Assembly: GCA_900142905.1 (NCBI GenBank)
Contig: FSRV01000002.1
Coordinates: 3,720,001 to 3,784,000, forward strand
Reading direction: 5' to 3'
DNA length: 64,000 nucleotides
DNA from: Burkholderia sp. GAS332
Lineage (GTDB): Bacteria; Pseudomonadota; Gammaproteobacteria; Burkholderiales; Burkholderiaceae
Shown: one piece after another, positions 36,647 to 44,480 of the stretch
Position numbering within the stretch: the first letter of the stretch is position 1
Layout: every line of letters starts with the position of its first letter
The notes under the pieces: generated by a model
Database searches by the model: none
Told to the model about the DNA's origin: nothing
What the model saw: the letters and a program-made list of their open reading frames with translations, nothing else
Made by a program: the position numbers and the translations under genes

Positions 36647-37984
36647 TCATGCTGTTTTACGCGTGACCGGCATCGCCAGTACGATCACGGCAGCCAGCAC
36701 CAGCGCGCAGGCGAGCACGATCATGCCGGGCAGCAAGGTGCCGGTCGTGTCCTTCAGAAAACCGATCACATACGGACTCACGAAGCCCGCCAGATTGCCG
36801 GTGCAATTGATCACCGCGATGGCCGCCGCCGCGCCCACGCCACCCATCAGCGCGGTCGGAATGCCCCAGAACACCGGCGCAATCGAATTGATGCCGATCG
36901 AAGCGACCACCAGCGCCGCCATCGAGAGCCATACGTGTTGGCCCAGCAGCACCGACGCCAGCATGCCGGCGGCACCCAGCACCGCGCACACGGCCACGTG
37001 CTTGCGCCGCTCGTCGTGTTTGTCGGCGTGACGCGCGATCAGGATCATCGCAACCGCGCTGATCAGCGACGGCACGGCCGACAGCAAACCGATATTCGCG
37101 ACGCTCACCACACCGCTCGCGCGGATCATCGTGGGCAGCCAGAAGACGAGTCCGTAGTTGCCCATCGCGATACAGAAATACAGCAGGCCGAGCAGCCACA
37201 CCTTCGGATTGGTGAACGCGCCGCGTACCGTTTGATGCGCACGGGTCCGCGCATCGGCTTCGAGGTCGTGCGCGAGCAACGCTTTCTCCTCTTTGTTCAA
37301 CCAGCTCACCGACTCGATGCGGTCACGCAAAACAAAAAACGCCGCGATGCCCACCAGCAACGAGGCGATCCCTTCGATCAGGAACAGCCACTTCCAACCG
37401 GCGAGCCCATGCACACCGGCCAGTTGCTGCATGATCCAGCCCGACACCGGACCGCCGATCGCACCCGACACCGGAATCGCCGCCATGAACAGCGCGATGA
37501 TCTGCGAGCGCCGGTTCGACGGAAACCACGTCGACAGATACAGCACGATGCCGGGAAAGAAACCCGCTTCGGCGACGCCGAGCAGAAAGCGCAGCACGTA
37601 GAACGAGGTCGCACCGCTCGCGAACATCGTCAGACACGAAACGATCGACCACGTGACCATGATCCGCGCGATCCAGATGCGCGCGCCGACGCGATGCAAG
37701 ATGAGGTTGCTCGGCACTTCGAAGATGAAATAGCCGAGAAAGAAGATGCCGGCACCCGCGCCGTACACGGTCTCGCTCAACGAGAGATCGGTGAGCATCT
37801 GCAACTTGGCGAAGCTCACGTTCACGCGATCGATATACGCGACGATGAACGCGAGAAACAGAAACGGCACAATGCGCCACGCGAGCTTGCGATAGAGCGC
37901 CGTGCGTTCTGCTGATTCCGTGGGTGCCGGGGGTTCGTTAGACACAGCGGGCCGTTCGGCGCCGCCGTAGAGAGGGGTGCTCAT
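36647..37984 (-). CDS. MFS anion:cation symporter (ACS family)
   Basis: This 445-aa transporter heads the dehydratase operon. AFIVAYIDRVNVSFAKLQM in TM1 and FEVPSNLILHRVGAR in loop 2-3 are ACS hallmarks of hexuronate, glucarate and tartrate carriers. AAGGAG lies 7 nt before the ATG at 37984. A LysR gene diverges from it. It likely imports the acid used by the operon. Confidence 0.85.
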   Translation of the reverse strand: MSTPLYGGAERPAVSNEPPAPTESAERTALYRKLAWRIVPFLFLAFIVAYIDRVNVSFAKLQMLTDLSLSETVYGAGAGIFFLGYFIFEVPSNLILHRVGARIWIARIMVTWSIVSCLTMFASGATSFYVLRFLLGVAEAGFFPGIVLYLSTWFPSNRRSQIIALFMAAIPVSGAIGGPVSGWIMQQLAGVHGLAGWKWLFLIEGIASLLVGIAAFFVLRDRIESVSWLNKEEKALLAHDLEADARTRAHQTVRGAFTNPKVWLLGLLYFCIAMGNYGLVFWLPTMIRASGVVSVANIGLLSAVPSLISAVAMILIARHADKHDERRKHVAVCAVLGAAGMLASVLLGQHVWLSMAALVVASIGINSIAPVFWGIPTALMGGVGAAAAIAVINCTGNLAGFVSPYVIGFLKDTTGTLLPGMIVLACALVLAAVIVLAMPVTRKTA

Positions 37985-38221
37985 GCTTGTCTCCTTCCGC
38001 GCGCTTGAATGCGCGCTGTGGTCGTGGCGATGCGGTGCATGGCGCGGCTCCGGTTATACCCTGAGTCATGCGATCGACACGTAGCTGCTATGCTCGATCC
38101 GCCCGCTTCACGCTCTACCGTCCTGCCGATAGCGAAGATTAGCCGGGTTGAGCGCCGCACCGCAAATCACCGTTTCGGTGCAGGTCATTACCATTCAGTT
38201 ATGTGCACCGAGAAAACACGG

Positions 38222-39187
38222 ATGGCAACCACCGAAAACGACGCAATCGACCGCTTCTTCCGTAGCGGCTTGAAGCTGCCGCATCTGCGTATCCTGGTAA
38301 GCCTTGCGGAGCTTGGGCAGGTGACGCGCGTCGCGGCCGCCTTCCACGTCACGCAGCCGGCCATTTCAAAACAGATCGGCGAAATCGAAGAAGCGCTCGG
38401 CGTCCCGGTCGCGCGACGGGTCGGCAACGCGGTCGAGTTGACCAGCATCGGCAAGGTGATGGCCGCACGGGGCCGCGAAATCCTGCGGCACATCGAGCTG
38501 GCACGCCGCGATGTCAGCGCGCTGACCACCGGCACCGCCGGTCACGTCCGCTTCGGCGCGGTCGTGACGATTCCGCAGCCGCTGATCGCGCATGCGGTCG
38601 AGCTGTTCATGCGGCGTGCGCCGTCGGCGACGCTCTCGTTCGTGGAAGCGACGCTCGACAAGCTGATCAAGATGCTCGACGAAGGTGAACTCGATCTCGC
38701 GTTAGGCCGCAACCGGATCGCCGACAACCAGGGCTTGTTGCGTCAGCAGACGTTGCATCGCGAGCCGTTCGTGTTTGTGGTGGGCGCGAGTCACCCACTC
38801 GGCAAGGTCGATATGCCGGTGAACTGGAACGATCTGCGCTCGGTGCGCTGGATTACGCCACTGCGTGGTTCACCCGCTTTTGCGACGCTGGCCGAGACGT
38901 TAGCGGAGCAAGGCATTCCGCTCGATCGCGGCGCCGTCGAATCGAGTTCGTTGACGTTGAATCTGTCGCTGCTGATCGGCGGGGACTTCGTGTCGATCCT
39001 GCCGCTGTCGGTTGCGCGGCATCATGTGAGCCGTGGACGCATGCGTGTGCTGCCGCTCGCGCCGCTCGAACCGTTAGGTGAAGTGGTACTGGTGTGGCGT
39101 GCGGATACCGCCGCGCCGGCGGCGGATCTGTTCAGCGAATGCTTGCGGGAATCGTCGTCGGAATTGCTGGATGGTGAGGTGGAATGA
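38222..39187 (+). CDS. LysR-family regulator of the dehydratase operon
   Basis: This 321-aa LysR regulator (MATTENDAIDRFF) belongs to the GbpR-like group. The winged helix covers about residues 15-75, with VAAAFHVTQPAISKQIGEIE, and an effector domain follows. I chose the ATG at 38222; 38201 is possible, but starts further upstream read through promoter DNA. It diverges from the ACS transporter, so it probably activates the operon at 33.2-38.0 kb. GbpR-type regulators often respond to sugars. Confidence 0.8.
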   Translation: MATTENDAIDRFFRSGLKLPHLRILVSLAELGQVTRVAAAFHVTQPAISKQIGEIEEALGVPVARRVGNAVELTSIGKVMAARGREILRHIELARRDVSALTTGTAGHVRFGAVVTIPQPLIAHAVELFMRRAPSATLSFVEATLDKLIKMLDEGELDLALGRNRIADNQGLLRQQTLHREPFVFVVGASHPLGKVDMPVNWNDLRSVRWITPLRGSPAFATLAETLAEQGIPLDRGAVESSSLTLNLSLLIGGDFVSILPLSVARHHVSRGRMRVLPLAPLEPLGEVVLVWRADTAAPAADLFSECLRESSSELLDGEVE

Positions 39188-39223
39188 TGCGTGCGGGCTC
39201 ACGTATCGCTGATTGCCCGTCGG

Positions 39224-39245
39224 CTCCCGAATGTTCTCACCTTTG
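39224..39245 (+). repeat. Dispersed 21-bp motif, single copy
   Basis: CTCCCGAATGTTCTCACCTT begins at 39224, in the gap between the convergent LysR and porin genes. Confidence 0.55.
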
Positions 39246-39266
39246 AGCTTTTTGAAGGCATTCGGA

Positions 39267-39295
39267 GAGCCGGCCGCCATCAAGGCGGCCGGCTC
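39267..39295. terminator. Bidirectional terminator between LysR and porin genes
   Basis: The 12-bp GC-rich stem GAGCCGGCCGCC (39267-39278) pairs with GGCGGCCGGCTC (39284-39295) around ATCAA. It lies in a convergent gap and can serve both genes. It has no T run. Confidence 0.6.
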
Positions 39296-39321
39296 GCTTA
39301 ACCTGGCAATCAACCAGGCAA

Positions 39322-40491
39322 TCAGAACTTGTGGCGAATCCCCACGATCGCCACTTCCTGGCTGTTAGTCCCTGAATTCACGCCGTAATCGCCAATCGAC
39401 GCCTGAGCGCTCACCACCTTGCCGCTCGCGTTCAGCGTGTTGCCGCTCGCCTTCTGGTAGCCCGCCAGTGCGTACAGATCGGTGCGCTTCGACAACGCGT
39501 AGTCCGCACCGAGGTTGACCTGGTTGTAGTGCGCCGAGCTCGGCCCCGTCAACGACGTGTAGTTATAGCCCACGCCCGTGCGCAAGGCCGGGGTGATCTG
39601 ATAGTTGAAGAACACCGAACCGTTGTTGAACTTGGCGGTGTTGCGGAACGCGGAGAACGCGTCATTCGCATACTGCGTGTTCGAGTAAGCCGCGCCGATC
39701 GTTGCCGCGCCGATCACATACTGTCCACCCACACGCACGATCTGAATCGACTTCGCGCTCGCAAAGCCGGCGTTGATGACCGTGTTGAACAGCGAATCGG
39801 AACTGCTGGTCCACGTACGTACATTCGCGGCCGTCGTAGTGTTGCCGCCGTTCGCGTAGAAGTAGCCTGCACCGAGCGACAGCGGCCCGTTTGCGTAGGC
39901 TGCGCCGAAGCTGTACGTCTGGCCGCTACCCGTCGCACCGGCAACGCCGCCCACGCCATACAGTGCCTCGACCTGGAAGCCGGCGAACAGCGGGCTTGCG
40001 TACTTGACCGAGTTGCTCACACGCAAACTGTTGTCGTAGTTGTCCAGGTCGCCGGGCGTGCCGAATACGCCGCCGAAGTAGTTGTCTTCAGTGAGGCCCT
40101 GAACCAGATCCACGATTGGATCGTATTGGCGTCCGAGGGTAACCGTCCCCCACGTGCCGCTCGACAAACCAACCACTGCCTTGCGGCCGAATTCGCGGCC
40201 GCCCTGCCCAAGCGCGCCCGTCCCGACGTTAAAGCCGTTCTCCAACTGGAATATCGCAGCGAGTCCGCCGCCGAGGTCTTCGGTGCCCTTGAGGCCCCAG
40301 CGGCTGCCGGACAGGTTGCCGCTGCTGAACTTCACGAGCGACGATTGATTCTGGCCGTTCGCGCCTTGTGCGTTGTGCACGTAAGCAATACCGGCATCGA
40401 CGATGCCATACAGCGTGACACTGCTTTGTGCCTGAGCACTGGCAGCAAGCAAAAGACCGGCAGGCAATGCGAGGAGAGAAAGTCGTTTCAT
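39322..40491 (-). CDS. Gram-negative porin (OmpC-like trimeric)
   Basis: This outer-membrane porin of 389 aa carries a signal peptide over about the first 21 residues (LLLAASAQAQ). The mature N-terminus SSVTLYGIVDAGIAY is the classical beta-proteobacterial porin start. Alternating strands run to the terminal IVGIRHKF, ending in Phe as required for BAM recognition. The expected L3-type loop region follows GLTEDNYFGGVFG. It permits diffusion of small hydrophilic solutes and is likely expressed from its own promoter in 40492-40638. Confidence 0.9.
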   Translation of the reverse strand: MKRLSLLALPAGLLLAASAQAQSSVTLYGIVDAGIAYVHNAQGANGQNQSSLVKFSSGNLSGSRWGLKGTEDLGGGLAAIFQLENGFNVGTGALGQGGREFGRKAVVGLSSGTWGTVTLGRQYDPIVDLVQGLTEDNYFGGVFGTPGDLDNYDNSLRVSNSVKYASPLFAGFQVEALYGVGGVAGATGSGQTYSFGAAYANGPLSLGAGYFYANGGNTTTAANVRTWTSSSDSLFNTVINAGFASAKSIQIVRVGGQYVIGAATIGAAYSNTQYANDAFSAFRNTAKFNNGSVFFNYQITPALRTGVGYNYTSLTGPSSAHYNQVNLGADYALSKRTDLYALAGYQKASGNTLNASGKVVSAQASIGDYGVNSGTNSQEVAIVGIRHKF

Positions 40492-40638
40492 TTTTCGAGT
40501 TCCCGTATCAATGTTGTATTTGTTTAAATCTGGCGCAACGATACGAGATGAGTTTGCGTCGGCAAACTAACTAATTCTTCGATGGATATGAATGTGCCGA
40601 TCGCGTGGCCGCTTCTAAGGCCACGCGTTGGTACGATG

Positions 40639-41499
40639 TCACGCCGGGACGGCGGACAATTCGGAGGGCGCGTATTTCGAAGTCGCGAGGACTTCGGCAG
40701 GAACGGGAACATGCGCGCGCCGCAACAGCGCGCCGCTGCGAAACATCAACAGATCGCCGGGCTGGCAGGCGGTCCATACTTCATCGGTGAGCGGCGTGGT
40801 GGCAATCACCGCCGTGCGATCGGCCGGCGTGCCACGCTCGGCAAAATCAACTGAGAGGTCACCGTCGACGAGGCGCGCGCTCGAAAACGGCCAGTGGCGT
40901 ATCACGTACGACAGACGCGTCGAGCAATACGCGAATTGCACTTTTCCATTCGAGAGCACGAAGTTGAAAATGCCAAACGGGTTCAGTGTGCGTGTCGCCT
41001 GCTCGATGACGTCGAAGGTGGCGTCGATGTCGTCCACGTCCGTGTCGGCGTCCGCAAGAGCCACGAAATGCGCGTGGAGGCGATTCATGATGAAGCAGAA
41101 CGCCGCTTCGCTATCGGTCGTGCCGACCGGTGCATACGGACCTCGCTCCGGTTCACCGAGCGGTTGCAGATCGCCGTTATGCGCGAACACCCATTGCTGG
41201 CCACGCAACTCGCGCATGAACGGGTGGCAGTTCTCCACGCGCGCGCCGCCTTGAGTCGCTTTGCGAATATGCGCGACGACATTGCGCGACTTGATCGGAT
41301 GGCTCTTCAGAAAGTCCGCCACCGGCGACTGACACGCGGGTTTATCGTCGACGAACACGCGGCACGCGCGGTCTTCGTAAAATGCCACGCCCCAGCCGTC
41401 GACGTGATGATCCGTGAGGCCACCGCGTGCGGCAAAGCCCGTCAGCGAGAAGCTGACGTCGGTGGGTTCGGCGCAGTTGAGGGCGAGCAATTGGCACAT
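40639..41499 (-). CDS. Class II glutamine amidotransferase (YafJ-like)
   Basis: This 286-aa Ntn-fold amidotransferase starts MCQLLALNC at 41499. Position 2 must be the catalytic Cys after Met removal, so the longer frame to 41553 is wrong. HHVDGWGVAFYED and NCHPFMRELRGQQWVFAHNGDLQ are the YafJ/EgtC-like family blocks. The physiological substrate of the YafJ group is unknown. It is preceded on the minus strand by the chemosensory-like operon's end and a dispersed motif copy. Confidence 0.85.
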   Translation of the reverse strand: MCQLLALNCAEPTDVSFSLTGFAARGGLTDHHVDGWGVAFYEDRACRVFVDDKPACQSPVADFLKSHPIKSRNVVAHIRKATQGGARVENCHPFMRELRGQQWVFAHNGDLQPLGEPERGPYAPVGTTDSEAAFCFIMNRLHAHFVALADADTDVDDIDATFDVIEQATRTLNPFGIFNFVLSNGKVQFAYCSTRLSYVIRHWPFSSARLVDGDLSVDFAERGTPADRTAVIATTPLTDEVWTACQPGDLLMFRSGALLRRAHVPVPAEVLATSKYAPSELSAVPA

Positions 41500-41694
41500 G
41501 TCCGACGCCGCCCTATGCCCGTTGAGCCAGGACGTGCGTGGACGTGACGACATCCGCGTTTGCGGCGCCAGCGCTTTTTGAAGTTTTCGCGGCCATCACG
41601 TGTCGTCCCAGTCGTTCACATTCACTGGGAGACTAGCGTGTTTCAACCGCCGCCGTTATAGCGAATCATGCTTTGCAAATCACCGGCGCACAGG

Positions 41695-41716
41695 CTCCCG
41701 AAAAACCTCACCTTTG
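41695..41716 (+). repeat. Dispersed 21-bp motif, single copy
   Basis: CTCCCGAAAAACCTCACCTT begins at 41695, 36 bp from the 3' end of the CheY-type gene. Confidence 0.55.
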
Positions 41717-41752
41717 GCCGGCCCGCCGCCTGCGCGGCCACCTGTGCCGCCT

Positions 41753-42118
41753 TTAGCTTGCCAGCTTACGGAACGTTTCCAGCACCGCGTCACCCTTGAA
41801 CGGCTTGACGATCCAGCCTTTCACGCCGGCCGCTTTGCCGCGCTCTTTCATCGCCGGGCTGCTCTCGGTCGTCAGCATGATGACGTTGACGGTCGTGTTC
41901 GCGAGTTCGCCGCGAATCTTTTCCACCATCGTCAGGCCGTCCATATTCGGCATGTTGACGTCGCTGATCACCAGTTTGATGTCCGGGCTGGCCTTCAATT
42001 TGGCGAGGCCATCCTTGCCGTCCACCGCCGTATCGACGTCCAGACCGTTCTTCTTCAGAAAGCCGGCCACTTCGTCGCGCACCGTGCTCGAGTCATCCAC
42101 CACCAGAATTTTCGACAT
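41753..42118 (-). CDS. CheY-type single-domain response regulator
   Basis: This 121-aa receiver domain has the acidic pair VVDDSS, phospho-acceptor Asp in VISDVNMPNMDG, Thr in IMLTTES, and Lys in WIVKPFKGD: a complete CheY set. AGGAAAAAAC precedes the ATG at 42118; the longer frame to 42295 overlaps the upstream gene and is rejected. It is the last gene of a five-gene operon. The neighbouring kinase is the likely phosphodonor and the two CheX proteins the likely phosphatases. Confidence 0.9.
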   Translation of the reverse strand: MSKILVVDDSSTVRDEVAGFLKKNGLDVDTAVDGKDGLAKLKASPDIKLVISDVNMPNMDGLTMVEKIRGELANTTVNVIMLTTESSPAMKERGKAAGVKGWIVKPFKGDAVLETFRKLAS

Positions 42119-42138
42119 GTTTTTTCCTATGACAACAT

Positions 42139-43110
42139 TCAGAACAGATCCAGTTCGCCCGCTTCGACCATCGCGCCGACGTCGTCCGTGACTTCCTTGA
42201 AGTCCTCGGGCGACCAACTCAGGCTGAACACAAAACGTTGATGCAGCTTGACCGAACGGCCCGACTGCGGGTCCGTCAGCGAGTACATGAAACACAGCTG
42301 CGGATTGCCGCTGCCGAACGAGATGTACTTGTGCTTGTGATTCACCAGCAGTGGCACTTGCACCTGGCTGCGCAGCCAGGCGTCCGCGTCGCCGACATAG
42401 CGGTTCTTGAACGAACCCCAGATCAGATTCGTCACTTCGCCGAGCACACCATTCAGATCGCGGAAGTTTGCTTCGCCGTCTTCCGCGTTGGCTGTCATCC
42501 GATAGCGATCGAGCAATTCAAGAATCGGCGCCTCTTCCGCCTGCATCATCATGTAGCCGCGGCACCACGCGCTCTCCAGCGGAATCAGACTGAACACCTC
42601 GCCGAAGATGATCCGGTCGCGCACGATATAAGGCGTGTCGCACGTGATGGTCAGGTCCTTGAACACGTCGCCGAGAATGGCCTGTGTCATATCGGCAATG
42701 CCGCGCACTAACGCGTTCGGGTAATCCAGACTGAAGATGTATTCGTCGATTACCTTCCGCAAGGGCGCCATGTCGTGCGCGACGTAGGCCGCGCAGACCA
42801 CCCGGCGCAAGCTCTCCGGCAAACCCTCGACGCTCGGATCGGTCTCTCGCCGCATGATGATCGGCAACTCGGGGCGCACCGCGTTGATCCTGATCGCGAT
42901 CTCGGCGCTCGCTTCGGTTGAGCCCCCGTAGCCTTCAGCGAACAGCACCGCGCCCAGATCAATGTTCGAGCGCAGCACGGACTGCAAGCGGTTCTTGCCG
43001 ACCTTCACGCCGACCAGATTGTTCTCGTCGCAGAAGCGCTTCAGCGCTTCTTTATGCACCGGGCAGTCGTCCAGCACCAGCACCTTGCTGACCGGTTTGT
43101 TCATATTCAT
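42139..43110 (-). CDS. Degenerate receiver fused to CheX-type phosphatase
   Basis: This 323-aa protein starts at the ATG at 43110 with AGGAACGCGAA upstream. Residues 1-120 resemble a receiver (VLVLDDCPVHKEAL), but the phospho-Asp position reads GAVLFAEGYGG, so it cannot be phosphorylated normally. The C-terminal part is CheX-like with the catalytic E-x2-N-x3-G motif in GEVTNLIWGSF. CheX enzymes dephosphorylate CheY-P. It is the fourth operon gene, 20 bp before cheY. This domain order is uncommon. Confidence 0.75.
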   Translation of the reverse strand: MNMNKPVSKVLVLDDCPVHKEALKRFCDENNLVGVKVGKNRLQSVLRSNIDLGAVLFAEGYGGSTEASAEIAIRINAVRPELPIIMRRETDPSVEGLPESLRRVVCAAYVAHDMAPLRKVIDEYIFSLDYPNALVRGIADMTQAILGDVFKDLTITCDTPYIVRDRIIFGEVFSLIPLESAWCRGYMMMQAEEAPILELLDRYRMTANAEDGEANFRDLNGVLGEVTNLIWGSFKNRYVGDADAWLRSQVQVPLLVNHKHKYISFGSGNPQLCFMYSLTDPQSGRSVKLHQRFVFSLSWSPEDFKEVTDDVGAMVEAGELDLF

Positions 43111-43154
43111 TTCGCGTTCCTGCTCACTGCGGATATCGACGTTATGGTCAACAC

Positions 43155-43694
43155 TCAAAACAACTCCAGCTCACCGCTGGTTTCTTCAACTGCGCTCGTG
43201 TCCGCCACGAAGTCGATCGGCGCATGCGCGCACACACATACCGTCGCGGCCAGCTGCACGGAACCGTTAAGCGTGATCGAATACGACGACAAAAACGCCG
43301 GCTTCAATTCCGCCAGATGCCCTAGGCAACGCGCGCTCAATACATAAGGCGTCGACATGCCGAGGTCCGGGAAATAGTGCAGCAGTTCCTGATTCATCGC
43401 ACCGCAGCACAGATTGCAGATTTCCAGAAAGGCTTCCTGGAACGGCAGTTCGTCGCCCTCTTTCAGGTAGTAGCTGCGCGTGCTGTCGTTTTCGTCGAAG
43501 TGAAGAATCAGCAGCAGTCTGAACACAATCGACGAGATGGTCAGCACGACCACCTGAGTGTCCTTCGTGGCGCCCGTGCCCGCCTCGATGAGTGGCGCGA
43601 TCTCGCACATATCGCCGGCATCCCGCGGCAGGCGCGCCTGCGCCGCCTTGCGGAAAATGCGTTCGAAGCTGTCCTTCGCGTTGCCCGTAATCAC
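43155..43694 (-). CDS. CheX/CheC-like protein
   Basis: This 179-aa cytoplasmic protein has the CheX-type phosphatase signature E-x2-N-x3-G in FLEICNLCCGAMN. Its GTG start overlaps the stop of the MCP-like gene (GTGA), so translation is coupled. With the CheX fusion downstream, the operon has two putative CheY-P phosphatases. Both end alike, in EL(E/D)LF, which may be a docking tail. Cys richness is a minor feature. Confidence 0.7.
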   Translation of the reverse strand: MITGNAKDSFERIFRKAAQARLPRDAGDMCEIAPLIEAGTGATKDTQVVVLTISSIVFRLLLILHFDENDSTRSYYLKEGDELPFQEAFLEICNLCCGAMNQELLHYFPDLGMSTPYVLSARCLGHLAELKPAFLSSYSITLNGSVQLAATVCVCAHAPIDFVADTSAVEETSGELELF

Positions 43695-44425
43695 ATCGGC
43701 ACCTGGTGCAGCTTCGAGTGAAACTGGTTGGCAAGCGATTCGACGCTGGAGAGCGACGCCGCGATCATCTTGCCGCCCGCCTGGATGTCCTGGAACGTGG
43801 AGGTGGTGGTCAGATCGTTGCGGTGCAGGCTGTCGCGATAGCTCTTCGACAATTCCTCAGAACGCGCGGCGAGCGCTCGAACCTCGCTCGCCACCACCGC
43901 GAAGCCGCGGCCGGCCGGGCCCGCCCGGGCGGCTTCGATCGACGCATTCAGCGAGACGATCACCACATGCCGGACGATCGACGACAGCTCCTGATTCTTC
44001 GCGTGCATGTCGTGGTTCTGCGTCATCAGCGAGATCATCTGCTCGTGCCAACGCTCGAATGTCGCGCCAAGGCTCTTCAGGCGCGCGGCTTCGCCGGCGA
44101 TCTGTTGCGCCTGATGCGCCCACTGGTCTTTGTCGTCGGTCGCGGCTTTCAGCGTTGCGCGCAGCTCATCGACACGGTCCGATTGCTGCATCAACTCCTC
44201 GCGCAACTGTGCAGCCAACGCTTCCATGTCTTGCGCCGCCTGTTCGCGTTCGCGGATCGCTTCGCCGTGGTCCGCTTGTTCCGCCGATAACGCTTTGATC
44301 CGTGCATCTGCTTCGGCACGCAACCGTGCCGTCAGCCTCGTGCTTTGCAACTTGTGCGCGACAAATGCCAGCAGCGCGGTCACCGCGCTGCCTGCCACCG
44401 CCGCTAATACGAACTGTTGAATCAC
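43691..44425 (-). CDS. Short membrane-anchored MCP-hairpin protein
   Basis: This 244-aa protein starts at GTG 44425 with AAGGATAGG upstream. One N-terminal membrane segment (residues 3-25) is followed by a long coiled coil. Residues about 150-200 contain a chemoreceptor tip (VSLNASIEAARAGPAGRGFA, then VVASEVRALAARSEEL). There is no periplasmic sensor, HAMP or methylation tail, so it is about half the usual MCP length. The tip has Pro in place of the usual acidic residue after ARAG. It may be a signalling adaptor for the adjacent kinase. Confidence 0.75.
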   Translation of the reverse strand: MIQQFVLAAVAGSAVTALLAFVAHKLQSTRLTARLRAEADARIKALSAEQADHGEAIREREQAAQDMEALAAQLREELMQQSDRVDELRATLKAATDDKDQWAHQAQQIAGEAARLKSLGATFERWHEQMISLMTQNHDMHAKNQELSSIVRHVVIVSLNASIEAARAGPAGRGFAVVASEVRALAARSEELSKSYRDSLHRNDLTTTSTFQDIQAGGKMIAASLSSVESLANQFHSKLHQVPM

Positions 44426-44480
44426 AACCTATCCTTCCGAAGTCCGTCGCGAAGCTCGCCAATCAGCGTTCGACCGACGT

